Below, piece by piece: positions 26,276 through 35,991 of a DNA stretch of 64,000 nucleotides. Source of the stretch: Bacteroidales bacterium (GTDB lineage: Bacteria; Bacteroidota; Bacteroidia; Bacteroidales; UBA932); contig JAFZUX010000007.1 in assembly GCA_017618115.1 (NCBI GenBank), positions 1 through 64,000 on the forward strand, read 5' to 3'. A program made the translations under genes and the position numbers. The notes beneath the pieces are model-generated. The model searched no databases, had not been told where the DNA came from, and saw nothing but the letters and a program-made list of their open reading frames with translations. Numbering within the stretch: position 1 is the first letter of the stretch; each line of letters opens with the position of its first letter.

Positions 26276-29152
26276 TTATTTAATTTTAGCCGTCAGCTGC
26301 AATCCAAAGAAGAATACATTGGAGTTGCGTCTTTCCTTGCTTCCAGGGCTCTTCTTAAGAGATTGAAGCGGAGTAGATCTGAACATATTGTTTGCGAAGA
26401 ATGAAACGTCAAAAGCTTTGAACTGCTTGGTAACGTTTACATTGATACAGAGTACCGGATTGTAAGCAGGCTCTCTTTCTCTACGGTTCTTAGCAACTGC
26501 ACCGTTGGTCTCGTTGCGGAGGATAGGAAGCCACTTGTTGTAATCCGCATGTTTAGGGTTTGCCCACTCTGGGTTGAAGTCATGAACCTGTCCGTCTGCA
26601 ATTGAGAGATACTTCTGTGGAATGGTATCACATGCAGCGTATGTTGTCCAGTTCTTCTCTCTCCAGTTAACGTTAGCGGTAACTGAGATTACGAATCCAA
26701 TCTTTGGAATGTTGTGAGTAACAATGAAATTGGTGATGAGGTTCTGTGAGCGGCTTACACCGGAAGAACCCTTAGACTCATAGATACCGTAGTTAGCCTC
26801 TTCACTGCCGTTCTTGTTGTAGAATACCCAACCGTTGTTCCATCCCTTGTAATCATAGAATTCACCGTTAACAATGAATGATGTGCGGATTGCGTTAATT
26901 CTACCAAAGTCAATTACAAACTCAACACCCTTCTGCTCGTATGAGCGGTTGTTGTGAGGAGTTGTATAGAGCAGGAATACCTTTCCGCTCTCGCTAAGAT
27001 GGAGTGCAGGAAGTGAAGATCCGTCTGCAGGATAAGTCTCTGCGGTGTATCTGTTCCAATTTACATAACCATAGTCATTTAGACCACGTGAGAAGGTGTA
27101 TCCGCTGTGTGTCCAGTCTTTGTAACCGGTAACGGCAACCTTAACCTTCTTAATTCTGAAATCAAATCCAACCTCAGCTTTCTTCTGCTTGTTAAGTTTC
27201 AGGTTGTTTGTCTTAACGTCATAAACATGAGTTGTGATAACCTGGAACTTCTGCTCATCAGGAACGGTTGTCTGAAGTGAGTTGTTGAAGTTGATCATGT
27301 CAAAGTAGGCCTTATCCGGATATACGTAAGCCATTGAAGGTGCGCTTACAGAGATACCGTAACCGCCTCTTACGTTGAAGGCTCCGGGAACAACCTCGAA
27401 TGATGCATTTACTCTTGGAGAGAATGCGTCACCAACGTTCCAAACCTTGTCATAACGGACACCGGCAACAACCTTAAACTCACGGTTGAGAACATTCCAT
27501 CTGAAATCCTCCTGTGCCCAAACACCCAGTTTGTTCATAAACGGAATATCCTTGTAAGGACGCTCTCTCTGAGTTGCAAAGCGGTAAGAAACAGATCTGT
27601 AAGGAGGTGTGTCATAGTCAAATACCTTACCTTTACCACGGTTGCCGTCATTGTGCCAATCTGCACCAACAATGAAGTGATGGTTGGTAGCACCCAGTGT
27701 TCCTGCAAAGTTCAACATCAACTTTGCAAAGGTGTTGAGCTCCTTACCGTAAACGTTGTACTCATACTCGTAAGATGCAGGAGTAATCCAGCTCTTATCG
27801 TTAATGAGTTCATTGTTAGGACCAAAGTAGGTAATCTCTTTTCCGAGGTCGTCAAAAATTCTAACGCCTGGTCTTGAAGAGAGAACTGAACCGTCAAGCT
27901 TTGAGTAAGAGTATGCAACATCTGCATTGGTTCCCTGATCCTTAAAGTAACTTCTACGGTTTGTGTAATTAAATGATACGTTGTACTTTATGTTCTTGAA
28001 CCAACCACTGTTTACTCTCAACTCACCGTTGTGAGCAATACGGATGCCGCGGTCTCTGCGGTTAGATGTCTGGAAATCAGTATCATCATCCGGGTTAGGC
28101 TCGCATTTATCTCTTGTCCAGAGGAATGAGAGAGCGGTGTTAGTATAGTACTTGCCGCCAAGGAAGGTGTTTGCGTATGCAACTCTTCCGGTAGCTCTTC
28201 TGTACTTGTCATAACCCTCTCTTGGGTCTGCAACTGAGTAAGCGTAATCTACACCGTAGTTGATGTAACCTGCATTTGAACCGAGGTTAACTCCGTGAGT
28301 TGCACCTATTGCGTAAATGTTAGGGTTTGTATTGAACTTAATCTGAAGAGGTTCAACACCGCTCTTTGCATTTACAATAACGGTTCCTGAAGCTGCATCA
28401 CCATACTCAACGGAAGCAATACCCTGGATAACCTCAACAGACTCAACGTTATCTGTAGTAATTGTTCTGAGGTCAATACCTGAAGAAGGGGTCTGTCCGC
28501 CGCCGCCCGGAGTTGCACCGCCAATGGCAGCACTCATTGTCTGCATGTTAGCTGCGTTTGAAATAGGAGCACCGTCTACAATAATTGCGGTTCCCATTGC
28601 AGCACCACCTCTTACTGAGAGTGTCTTAACACCCTGGAGGTCCGGTTTGAATGTGCTGGATGTAATGTCAGCACCCGGAAGCAACATCATAACATCTGCC
28701 AAAGAGCTTGCCTGAATGTGCTCAATTGCTGTACGGTTGATTTTTGACGCCGTTGCAGATCCTGTCTTGGACGCCTCAGCCGTAACTGTAATATCGTCCA
28801 AACGGAAGTCGGCAACCTTAAGAGAAAAATCGTAAACCGGCTTTGCCGCTACGACCGTAACCTTAAGAGTCAGAGTCTCATAACCCAATGATGAAACTAT
28901 AAACTCATAAGTTCCGGGAGCTATACTCTTGATGGTATACTCTCCCCTCTCGTTTGCAATAGCAGAAACTCCTGCGTTCGGTACCTGAACCGTTGCGTAA
29001 GGAATTGGGGCTGCTTTTGCATCTCCTGCCTGCTCTGTGACAGTACCGCTTATAGATACCGTCTTCTGACGCTGAGCCCAGCTGCTACTTGTGAAAAGAA
29101 GCAGAGCTGCTGCCAGGAACAAGCCACTGAATTTTAACTTAGTTACCTTCAT
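26276..29152 (-). CDS. TonB-dependent receptor with carboxypeptidase-regulatory-like domain
   Basis: This 958-residue outer-membrane transporter has a signal peptide ending at SSWAQ. A carboxypeptidase D regulatory-like domain comes next (ISGTVTEQAGDAKAAPIPYATV). The plug has ITVTAEASKTG, the conserved GGAAMGTAIIVDGAPISN and IQGIASVEYGDAASGTVIV. A 22-strand-type barrel then ends FFGLQLTAKIK. It heads the five-gene operon and therefore probably imports what the downstream proteins bind or cut. The SusD-like partner typical of glycan systems is missing, and DUF4876/DUF6850 take its place. No cobalamin or other riboswitch is visible in the 286 bases upstream, and the promoter there is poor (a TATCTTTA box at 29202-29195). 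Confidence 0.9.
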   Translation of the reverse strand: MKVTKLKFSGLFLAAALLLFTSSSWAQRQKTVSISGTVTEQAGDAKAAPIPYATVQVPNAGVSAIANERGEYTIKSIAPGTYEFIVSSLGYETLTLKVTVVAAKPVYDFSLKVADFRLDDITVTAEASKTGSATASKINRTAIEHIQASSLADVMMLLPGADITSSTFKPDLQGVKTLSVRGGAAMGTAIIVDGAPISNAANMQTMSAAIGGATPGGGGQTPSSGIDLRTITTDNVESVEVIQGIASVEYGDAASGTVIVNAKSGVEPLQIKFNTNPNIYAIGATHGVNLGSNAGYINYGVDYAYSVADPREGYDKYRRATGRVAYANTFLGGKYYTNTALSFLWTRDKCEPNPDDDTDFQTSNRRDRGIRIAHNGELRVNSGWFKNIKYNVSFNYTNRRSYFKDQGTNADVAYSYSKLDGSVLSSRPGVRIFDDLGKEITYFGPNNELINDKSWITPASYEYEYNVYGKELNTFAKLMLNFAGTLGATNHHFIVGADWHNDGNRGKGKVFDYDTPPYRSVSYRFATQRERPYKDIPFMNKLGVWAQEDFRWNVLNREFKVVAGVRYDKVWNVGDAFSPRVNASFEVVPGAFNVRGGYGISVSAPSMAYVYPDKAYFDMINFNNSLQTTVPDEQKFQVITTHVYDVKTNNLKLNKQKKAEVGFDFRIKKVKVAVTGYKDWTHSGYTFSRGLNDYGYVNWNRYTAETYPADGSSLPALHLSESGKVFLLYTTPHNNRSYEQKGVEFVIDFGRINAIRTSFIVNGEFYDYKGWNNGWVFYNKNGSEEANYGIYESKGSSGVSRSQNLITNFIVTHNIPKIGFVISVTANVNWREKNWTTYAACDTIPQKYLSIADGQVHDFNPEWANPKHADYNKWLPILRNETNGAVAKNRREREPAYNPVLCINVNVTKQFKAFDVSFFANNMFRSTPLQSLKKSPGSKERRNSNVFFFGLQLTAKIK

Positions 29153-29412
29153 AGATTAATTATTTGGTTTATTGTGTTGATTCTAATGGCGATTTAAAGA
29201 TAATAAATTTTCTTTCTCACGATGGTTAAATTCATTAACAATTTTTAGTGCATTTCAGCCATAAATCTTTACAACTCCCTTTCTACCCGCCATTTACGGC
29301 CGTTTCTAATTTGTAACCTATTGTTACATTTTTCTCCCCAGGCACACCGCAAAATTAACTTACCCGCCATTTTTGAACAATCCCCACTTATAGTTATATT
29401 CTCTTTTTGAGT

Positions 29413-29420
29413 TATCTTTG
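29413..29420 (+). promoter_or_regulatory. Likely -7 element of the DegT aminotransferase gene
   Basis: TATCTTTG lies 18 bases before the ATG. No -33 TTTG is found at the usual distance. Confidence 0.4.
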
Positions 29421-29438
29421 TCTTAGAGATACACTGTT

Positions 29439-30605
29439 ATGGGAAACAAAATTCAGATGATAGAACTCTCAAAAGAGCATAATGCTATAAGAGAGGAAAT
29501 TGAGGCGGCTATTAACAAAGTTATAGATTCCTCCGCCTTCATTCACGGAGAGGAGGTTGAACTCTTTGAGAGAAACCTTGCACGCTACTTAAACGTCAAA
29601 CACGTCATTGGTTGCGCCAACGGAACGGATGCCCTCCAGATTGCCCTTATGGCTTTAGATTTGAAACCGGGAGATCAGGTTCTGGTTCCGGCATTCACAT
29701 ACGTGGCTACTGCTGAGGTGATTGCACTGCTTGGACTCGTTCCCGTAATGTATGACGTAAACCCCAGAAACTTCAATACAGACTCCGTATCTCTGGAAAA
29801 TATAGAAGAAATTATAACGGAAAATACCAAAGCCATTGTTCCGGTTCATCTCTTTGGCCAGTGCTCGGATATGAATGCAGTGCTGGCGGTGGCAAAGAAG
29901 TACAACCTCAAAGTGGTGGAGGATTGCGCCCAGGCTTTGGGAGCAAAGTGCAAAGTGGGAGAAGATGAGAAGATGGCGGGAACCATCGGGAATATAGGGT
30001 GCACCTCCTTCTTCCCAACAAAGAACCTGGGCGGTATGGGAGACGGCGGCGCCCTCTTTACCAATGATGACGCTCTTGCTGCAAGAATCAGAATGATTGC
30101 CTCACACGGTCAGGAGAAAAAGTACCACCACAAAGTGATTGGTTGCAACTCCAGACTGGATACCATTCAGGCGGCCGTACTTAACGTAAAACTCAAGTAT
30201 CTTGATGGTTACCTTGCCAAAAGGCGCCAGGCCGCTTCTCTTTACACCACCCTCTTTACAAAGGCAGACCCTCTGAACAAATATCTCTACACCCCTCTGG
30301 AGGAGGAGTATTCAACCCACACCTACCACCAGTACACGCTCATTATCAAGGGCAACACAAGAGACGCCCTTAAGCAACACCTTGCAGATAAGGGAATTGC
30401 AAGCATGATCTACTACCCGCTCCCACTGAGTGACCAGGAGGCCTTCCAAAACATAGCCCTAAGAAGAGAGGATTTCTCAGATGCGGCAACCGATTCCCTC
30501 CACAACTCCGAGTACCTGGCTAAACACGTTCTCTCCCTCCCAATGAATCCTACGATTTCAAAGGAGGAAATAGAACTTATTGTAAACGAGGTTATTAACT
30601 TTTAA
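29439..30605 (+). CDS. DegT/DnrJ/EryC1/StrS sugar aminotransferase
   Basis: This 388-residue PLP enzyme of aminotransferase fold I is expected to add an amino group to a nucleotide-linked keto-sugar. IGCANGTDALQIAL (about residues 57-70) binds the cofactor phosphate, EDCAQALGAK contains the Asp that contacts the ring nitrogen, and Lys195 in FFPTKNLGGMGDGG is the Schiff-base lysine. The convergent neighbour is UDP-glucose dehydrogenase, so both could feed surface polysaccharide, but no glycosyltransferases are nearby. The start at 29439 is preferred; Met7 is an alternative. The gene ends in a very strong hairpin. Confidence 0.92.
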   Translation: MGNKIQMIELSKEHNAIREEIEAAINKVIDSSAFIHGEEVELFERNLARYLNVKHVIGCANGTDALQIALMALDLKPGDQVLVPAFTYVATAEVIALLGLVPVMYDVNPRNFNTDSVSLENIEEIITENTKAIVPVHLFGQCSDMNAVLAVAKKYNLKVVEDCAQALGAKCKVGEDEKMAGTIGNIGCTSFFPTKNLGGMGDGGALFTNDDALAARIRMIASHGQEKKYHHKVIGCNSRLDTIQAAVLNVKLKYLDGYLAKRRQAASLYTTLFTKADPLNKYLYTPLEEEYSTHTYHQYTLIIKGNTRDALKQHLADKGIASMIYYPLPLSDQEAFQNIALRREDFSDAATDSLHNSEYLAKHVLSLPMNPTISKEEIELIVNEVINF

Positions 30606-30669
30606 AATTTACCCTAATGCAACAAAACCGGGGCAACTTGCATCTATATAGTGTAGGTTTAGGTTTTAG

Positions 30670-30716
30670 TATCAAAAAAAGGGAGGAAAGCAATGCTATC
30701 CTCCCTTTTTTTGATA
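30670..30716. terminator. Bidirectional terminator between the DegT gene and ugd
   Basis: A perfect 18-bp stem (30670-30687 with 30699-30716), with further AGC/GCT pairing inside the 11-base loop, has A and T runs on its two sides, so it can stop both convergent transcripts. Confidence 0.92.
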
Positions 30717-30727
30717 CAGTGTCACCC

Positions 30728-32044
30728 CTACACCCTTCCTATTCCGTAGTAGTCAAAGCCCAAAGAGCGCATTTCTGCAGGGGTGTAGATATCTCGGCCG
30801 TCTACAACAACTCTGCCCTTCATCAGTTCAAGCACTCTGTCCCAGGCCGGAACTCTGAACTCCTTCCACTCGGTTACAAGTGCCAGAGCGTCAGCACCCG
30901 TAACGGCATCAAAAATATCTTTGCTGTAGTAAACTCTCTCTTTCAGGTAGCGCTTTTTGCACTCATCCATCGCGATTGGATCATATACCCTTACGGTTGC
31001 TCCGGCCTCCAAAAGAAGGTTGGCGATAACAACGGACGGAGCCTCTCTCATATCGTCAGTTTCCGGTTTGAAGGAGAGTCCCCACATTGCAACGGTCTTT
31101 CCTTTCAAAGTGCCGAGCGCTGTTTTGAGCTTTTCAAAAACAACTTTTTTCTGCGCCTCGTTCACCTCTTCTACCGCACTGATAACACGCATTTTATAGC
31201 CATTCTCCTCTCCGGTTCTTATGAGTGCCTTTACATCTTTAGGGAAGCAACTGCCGCCGTATCCGCAGCCGGGATAGAGGAACTTGTTTCCTATTCTGGA
31301 GTCTGCCGCCATACCCGCTCTAACTTTCTCAACATCCGCTCCCGTTACCTCGCACAGACGGGCAATCTCATTCATGAAACTTATTCTTGTGGCAAGCATA
31401 GAGTTGGAGGCGTACTTTGTCATCTCCGCACTCATAATATCCATAAAGATTATTCTGTAGTTGGAGAGTTGGAACGGTTTGTAAATCTTCTCCATAATGT
31501 GGCGGGCCTTCTCGCTGCTAACTCCTACAACAACTCTATCCGGAGACATAAAGTCCTTAATTGCAGCACCTTCCTTAAGGAACTCGGGGTTGGAGGCAAC
31601 ATCAAATTCTATCTTCTCTCCTCTTCTTTCCAGCTCCTCTTCCACTCTCTGTTTAACCTTCAGGTTGGTACCCACGGGAACAGTGCTCTTAATTACCAGG
31701 AGCGTATACTTTTTAATGTTGCGGCCAAACTCTGAGGCAACGTTAAGAACGTAACTGAGGTCTGCGCTTCCGTCCTCTCCCGGAGGAGTTCCAACTGCAA
31801 TAAAGACAACATTCAGAGTATCCAAAACATCCTTCAAAGAGGTAGAAAAATGGAGTCTTCCGTTTGAAGTGTTTTTCTTTACAATATCCTTTAAACCAGG
31901 CTCATAGATTGGTATTTCTCCTGCCTTGAGCGCCTCAATTTTATTCTTATCAATATCTATGCAGGTTACATTCATTCCCATTGCTGAGAAACATGCTCCG
32001 GTAACAAGACCTACATATCCGGTTCCTACTATTCCAATGTTCAT
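30728..32044 (-). CDS. ugd: UDP-glucose 6-dehydrogenase
   Basis: This 438-residue enzyme oxidises UDP-glucose to UDP-glucuronate with NAD. The N-terminal Rossmann motif is GIVGTGYVGLVTG. VGTPPGEDGSADL and STVPVGT are conserved, Lys211 lies in EMTKYASNS, and Cys266 in GYGGSCFPKD forms the thioester intermediate. The C-terminal domain contains GLSFKPETDDMREAPS. UDP-glucuronate supplies capsule or lipid-linked sugars. It is the last gene of the ThiL-like/suf operon, 15 bases after sufD, which is an unusual partner set. Confidence 0.96.
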   Translation of the reverse strand: MNIGIVGTGYVGLVTGACFSAMGMNVTCIDIDKNKIEALKAGEIPIYEPGLKDIVKKNTSNGRLHFSTSLKDVLDTLNVVFIAVGTPPGEDGSADLSYVLNVASEFGRNIKKYTLLVIKSTVPVGTNLKVKQRVEEELERRGEKIEFDVASNPEFLKEGAAIKDFMSPDRVVVGVSSEKARHIMEKIYKPFQLSNYRIIFMDIMSAEMTKYASNSMLATRISFMNEIARLCEVTGADVEKVRAGMAADSRIGNKFLYPGCGYGGSCFPKDVKALIRTGEENGYKMRVISAVEEVNEAQKKVVFEKLKTALGTLKGKTVAMWGLSFKPETDDMREAPSVVIANLLLEAGATVRVYDPIAMDECKKRYLKERVYYSKDIFDAVTGADALALVTEWKEFRVPAWDRVLELMKGRVVVDGRDIYTPAEMRSLGFDYYGIGRV

Positions 32045-32059
32045 AACTAAAATATTATG

Positions 32060-33046
32060 TTAACAACATCTCTTTGCACATCCCGCGCAGAGAGTGTCTT
32101 CTCCTCTCAACCTTCTCTCTACCAGACGGCTGAGACGTTCTCTTATTTCCGTGTTAGATATCTTTTCAAGTACGGCGCCTGCAAAAGCCTGCTGCTGAAG
32201 CAGTTTTGCTTCACTCTCAGATATTCCTCTGGAGCGCATATAGAACAATTCTTCATCTGCAAGGCTACCAACCGTTGAGCCGTGAGAGCACTTAACGTCA
32301 TCTGCATAAATCACAAGATGCGGATCACTGATTGCTCTTGCAGTATCTGAAATCAGAAGGTTGTTGTTTGCCTGGTATGCCTCCGTCTTCTGAGAATCCT
32401 TTGCAACGTAAACCTCTCCCTTAAAAGAGGTTCTTGCATTACCTCCAAGTATACCCTTAAAGAGCTGATTGCTTGTACATTCCCCGCTATTATGGCGCAG
32501 GTTTACGGTGGTATCTATTATCTGCTCTCCGCCTGCAAGATAAAGACCGCTAAGCTGAGCCTCCGCTCTCTTTTCATTAAGATTGCAGTTTACCTTGTTT
32601 GCAATATTTCCTCCGTGCAGAGTAATAATGTTCATTAAGACGGTAGAAGAACTCTTCTGAGAAATATCAAAAGTTGAGTGATGTGATGAAGCGCCGTTCT
32701 CATTCTGCATTACAATGAGTGAGAGATTTGAGTTCTCTTCCATTGCAATCGCCACGCTCTCTTCAGTAACATATCTCTCCGTTCCCGTTGTATGGGCGCA
32801 GAGTATGACGGCTCTGGAACTTCCTGCAGGACAGTGTATTCTGACTTTATATGATGACGGGTGCGGTGTTGTTCTTACAAATATCACCTGAGTGAGCAGA
32901 TCTCCTTCAGACGGTATCTCAATAACACCGTCTTTTGCAGAAAAGCCCATAGGTTTTCCATCCAGAACATAGAACTTCTTTGCACCGGAAAGTTCTACGC
33001 TGCAGTTGAAAATCTCACTCTGTGGTATGTATTTAAACTCTGCCAT
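32060..33046 (-). CDS. sufD: SufD-like Fe-S assembly protein, short, with Cys-rich tail
   Basis: At 328 residues this is about 100 shorter than most SufD proteins. It lacks the usual N-terminal helical region and starts almost directly in the beta-helix core. The late conserved region is intact: DTTVNLRHNSGECTSNQLFKGIL, VYVAKDSQKTEAYQANNNLL, and DDVKCSHGSTVGSLADEELFYMRSRGI, where the Cys-His pair is expected at the SufB-SufD interface. The protein ends CAGCAKRCC, with four Cys in the last nine residues, an odd tail that could bind metal. It lies 3 bases after sufC. With SufB and SufC it should form the scaffold that builds Fe-S clusters in the cytosol. Confidence 0.9.
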   Translation of the reverse strand: MAEFKYIPQSEIFNCSVELSGAKKFYVLDGKPMGFSAKDGVIEIPSEGDLLTQVIFVRTTPHPSSYKVRIHCPAGSSRAVILCAHTTGTERYVTEESVAIAMEENSNLSLIVMQNENGASSHHSTFDISQKSSSTVLMNIITLHGGNIANKVNCNLNEKRAEAQLSGLYLAGGEQIIDTTVNLRHNSGECTSNQLFKGILGGNARTSFKGEVYVAKDSQKTEAYQANNNLLISDTARAISDPHLVIYADDVKCSHGSTVGSLADEELFYMRSRGISESEAKLLQQQAFAGAVLEKISNTEIRERLSRLVERRLRGEDTLCAGCAKRCC

Positions 33047-33049
33047 CCG

Positions 33050-33799
33050 TTACTTTTCAAACTCTTCGTATCCGTGTTTTTCCACCTCTGCAGCCAACTC
33101 TTTGCCCGCAGTCTTTACAATCTTTCCCTTGTAGAGAACGTGAACAATGTCCGGAACAATGTAATCCAGAAGACGCTGATAGTGAGTGATTACCACAAAG
33201 GCGTTATCTTCTCTCTTTAAGCGGTTCACTCCGTTTGCAACAATCCTCAGTGCGTCTACATCCAGTCCGCTGTCCGTCTCATCCAAAATTGCAAGACGAG
33301 GTGAAAGCATTGCCATCTGGAATATCTCGTTTCTCTTTTTCTCTCCGCCGGAGAAACCAACGTTCACTCCTCTGGATGAGAATGAAGGATCCATCTCCAC
33401 GTATGCCATCTTCTCTCTCATCATCTTCAGATATTCAGCTGCAGAGAGTGGCGGAAGGTTGTTCTGTTTGCGGTGTTCGTTTACCGCGGTCTTCATAAAG
33501 TTGACATTTGTAACTCCCGGTATCTCAACTGGATACTGGAATCCCAGGAATATGCCGGCCCAGCTTCTCTCCTCCGGAGACATCTTCAAAAGATCTTTTC
33601 CCAGGTAGGTTATGCTGCCCTCGGTTACGGTGTAGTTTTGGTTGCCCGCCAACACTGCAGAGAGAGTACTCTTACCGCTTCCGTTACGTCCCATTATTGC
33701 ATGAACCTCTCCGGGTTTAATGGTAAGGTTTATTCCCTTAAGAATTTCCTTATCACCGATTCTGGCGTGCAAGTTCTTTATTTCCAGTAAATTTTCCAT
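33050..33799 (-). CDS. sufC: Fe-S cluster assembly ATPase SufC
   Basis: This 249-residue ABC-type ATPase has Walker [10 protein letters not shown] (about residues 37-45), the SufC-type signature [13 protein letters not shown] and Walker [17 protein letters not shown]. SufC hydrolyses ATP to reshape the SufB-SufD scaffold during cluster assembly. The spacing and the [14 protein letters not shown] segment are typical. It lies between pnuC and sufD, with 7 and 3 bases between genes, in the suf operon. Confidence 0.97.
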   Translation of the reverse strand: MENLLEIKNLHARIGDKEILKGINLTIKPGEVHAIMGRNGSGKSTLSAVLAGNQNYTVTEGSITYLGKDLLKMSPEERSWAGIFLGFQYPVEIPGVTNVNFMKTAVNEHRKQNNLPPLSAAEYLKMMREKMAYVEMDPSFSSRGVNVGFSGGEKKRNEIFQMAMLSPRLAILDETDSGLDVDALRIVANGVNRLKREDNAFVVITHYQRLLDYIVPDIVHVLYKGKIVKTAGKELAAEVEKHGYEEFEK

Positions 33800-33806
33800 A
33801 GTGTCC

Positions 33807-34550
33807 TTAGTTTTTAGAACGCTGTTTCTCCAACACTTTTTCTCTTAGATCAAGGTAATGCTGTTTCTCATACATCCTCTTCCAGGAGAAAAATCCTCCA
33901 ATTGCAAGTATTATGTAAATGCCGTAAACTATTGGCATTATTCCCAAGCCAACTCTCAGGCAAAGTATTACGTTTGAGACGTTTGCAACCATCCAGCAAC
34001 CCCAGCAGTCCAGCTTCTTCTGTGCGGAGAGATACTGCGCCATAAGCACCATACCAAGTACAAAAGCGTCAAAGTAAGGCACCTTTGCAGGTTGTGAGAA
34101 AATTGCAGGGAACCAGGTATCTATTCTAGATTGAATGTAGCCCCACACAAAGGTGAAGATAAGCACCACTCCCAGCACAACGGCTCTCTGTCCGTTGTTG
34201 AAGATTGTAACCTTCAGTTCCTGCTTAACATCCTTCTCATCCTCTTTTGGATGCGTCCATCTATAGTGTCCGTAGAAGTTGATAATCAGAGAGATTGGTT
34301 GGAGTATCATACTTGAATATGCTCTTGCCTGCAAAAAGAGAAGGAAGAGGAAAACGTTGTAAAGATACCCTATCCAGAAGTTGGCAACCTTACCCTTAAC
34401 AGCCAAAAAGATACAGAGTAAACCGGTAACCGTGGAAATCACCTCCAGCGTGCTTACGCTCTGCCCCATAAACTCAAACAACTCGTGTTTGAGGCTGAAG
34501 AGATTGAAAAAAATCTCGTTAAACTGTTCCGTCAAAATCTCGCTCATCAT
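33807..34550 (-). CDS. PnuC/PnuT-family vitamin transporter
   Basis: This 247-residue membrane protein has seven or so hydrophobic segments. It shows family features such as [29 protein letters not shown] and the late [19 protein letters not shown]. PnuC proteins let nicotinamide riboside into the cell for NAD synthesis, and Bacteroidetes relatives called PnuT take up thiamine. A ThiL-like gene two genes upstream makes thiamine a possible substrate, but no TPP riboswitch is visible. The gene interrupts the usual sufB-sufC-sufD order with gaps of 7 bases on each side, so it is co-expressed with Fe-S assembly. The substrate is undecided. Confidence 0.82.
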   Translation of the reverse strand: MMSEILTEQFNEIFFNLFSLKHELFEFMGQSVSTLEVISTVTGLLCIFLAVKGKVANFWIGYLYNVFLFLLFLQARAYSSMILQPISLIINFYGHYRWTHPKEDEKDVKQELKVTIFNNGQRAVVLGVVLIFTFVWGYIQSRIDTWFPAIFSQPAKVPYFDAFVLGMVLMAQYLSAQKKLDCWGCWMVANVSNVILCLRVGLGIMPIVYGIYIILAIGGFFSWKRMYEKQHYLDLREKVLEKQRSKN

Positions 34551-34557
34551 AAATCAA

Positions 34558-35991
34558 TTAACCAATACTGCCCTCCAATGAAACCTGCAGAAGTTTTTGC
34601 GCTTCAACTGCAAACTCCATCGGGAGTTTATTTAAAACATCTCTGGCATAGCCATTAACAATCAGTCCTACAGCATCTTCCGGCGTTATACCTCTCTGGG
34701 TGCAGTAGAAGAGCTGATCCTCTCCTATCTTTGAGGTTGTGGCCTCGTGCTCAACAATTGCCGTAGGATTTGCACTCTCTATATGCGGGAATGTGTGCGC
34801 TCCGCACTTGCTTCCAAGAAGCAGTGAGTCACACTGAGAATGGTTGCGCGCTCCGGTTGCACCCGGCAGAACTTTCACCATTCCGCGGTAACTATTCTCG
34901 CTGTAACCTGCAGATATACCCTTACTTACAATTCTACTGCGGGTATTTTTTCCTGTGTGTATCATCTTGGTTCCCGTATCCGCCTGCTGATAATTGTTGG
35001 TTACGGCAACGCTGTAAAATTCAGAAACGGAGTTGTCTCCCTTAAGTATTGTGCTAGGATATTTCCAGGTGATTGCAGAGCCGGTCTCCACCTGCGCCCA
35101 GAACAATTTGGAATTTGCACCCTCGCATATTCCCCTCTTAGTCACCAGGTTATAGATTCCTCCCTTGCCATCTTTATCTCCCGGATACCAGTTCTGAACG
35201 GTAGAGTATTTAACCTCCGCATCTGCCTTCACAACAATCTCTACCACTGCGGCGTGCAGTTGAACGGTATCTCTCTTAGGTGCGGTACACCCCTCCAGAT
35301 AACTTACATAAGCTCCCTCGTCTGCAACTATAAGCGTTCTTTCAAACTGACCCGTTCCCTGTGCGTTGATTCTGAAGTAACTGGAGAGTTCCATCGGGCA
35401 GCGGGTGTTCTTTGGAATGTAGCAGAATGAACCGTCCGTAAATACTGCGGAGTTGAGTGCGGAGAAGTAGTTGTCTCCAACGGGAACTACGCTTGCAAGA
35501 TATTTTTTCACAAGATCCGGGTAATCTCTTACCGCCTCAGAGAAGGAGCAGAAGATAATTCCCTTCTCCGCCAAAGTCTCTCTGAATGTGGTTTTTACAG
35601 AGACTGAGTCAAAGACAGCATCTACTGCAACGCCACCCAAAACGTTTCTCTCCTTAAGAGGAATTCCAAGTTTCTCAAAGGTTGCCTCCAACTCCGGGTC
35701 CAACTTGTCCGCCTTCTGTTTTTTAGGTGCGGCAAAGTAGATTATATCCTGGTAATCGATATCGGGAAGATTAATGTGGCCCCACTTTGGAACCTTCATA
35801 GTCTGCCACTTACGGAAAGCTTTAAGGCGGAACTCCAGCAGCCACTCCGGCTCTCCCTTTTTCTCGGATATATGGCGGATAATATCTTCGTTAAGTCCCT
35901 TAGGTGCAAACTCCTGTTCCACCTCGGTAACGAACCCCTCTTTGTACTCCTTAGAGGCTATTCCACCCAATATATCCTTCTGATCTGCCAT
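34558..35991 (-). CDS. sufB: Fe-S cluster assembly scaffold SufB
   Basis: This 477-residue protein is the main scaffold on which Fe-S clusters are built with SufC and SufD. Characteristic segments include [21 protein letters not shown] split over residues 39-59, [11 protein letters not shown], the [21 protein letters not shown] region, and the C-terminal [20 protein letters not shown] with conserved Cys. The end of the protein is full-length and undisturbed. Its start codon directly follows the stop of the ThiL-like gene with no gap, so translation is probably coupled. The desulfurase SufS and SufE are not in this window. Confidence 0.97.
   Translation of the reverse strand: MADQKDILGGIASKEYKEGFVTEVEQEFAPKGLNEDIIRHISEKKGEPEWLLEFRLKAFRKWQTMKVPKWGHINLPDIDYQDIIYFAAPKKQKADKLDPELEATFEKLGIPLKERNVLGGVAVDAVFDSVSVKTTFRETLAEKGIIFCSFSEAVRDYPDLVKKYLASVVPVGDNYFSALNSAVFTDGSFCYIPKNTRCPMELSSYFRINAQGTGQFERTLIVADEGAYVSYLEGCTAPKRDTVQLHAAVVEIVVKADAEVKYSTVQNWYPGDKDGKGGIYNLVTKRGICEGANSKLFWAQVETGSAITWKYPSTILKGDNSVSEFYSVAVTNNYQQADTGTKMIHTGKNTRSRIVSKGISAGYSENSYRGMVKVLPGATGARNHSQCDSLLLGSKCGAHTFPHIESANPTAIVEHEATTSKIGEDQLFYCTQRGITPEDAVGLIVNGYARDVLNKLPMEFAVEAQKLLQVSLEGSIG

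Noticed and set aside
29153..29438. Cobalamin or other riboswitch ahead of the TonB receptor
   Set aside because: No conserved riboswitch core was seen; the region is AT-rich with only weak promoter-like boxes.
30617..31735. Long plus-strand open frame opposite ugd
   Set aside because: It mirrors the conserved ugd gene, runs through the bidirectional terminator and shows no recognisable domain.
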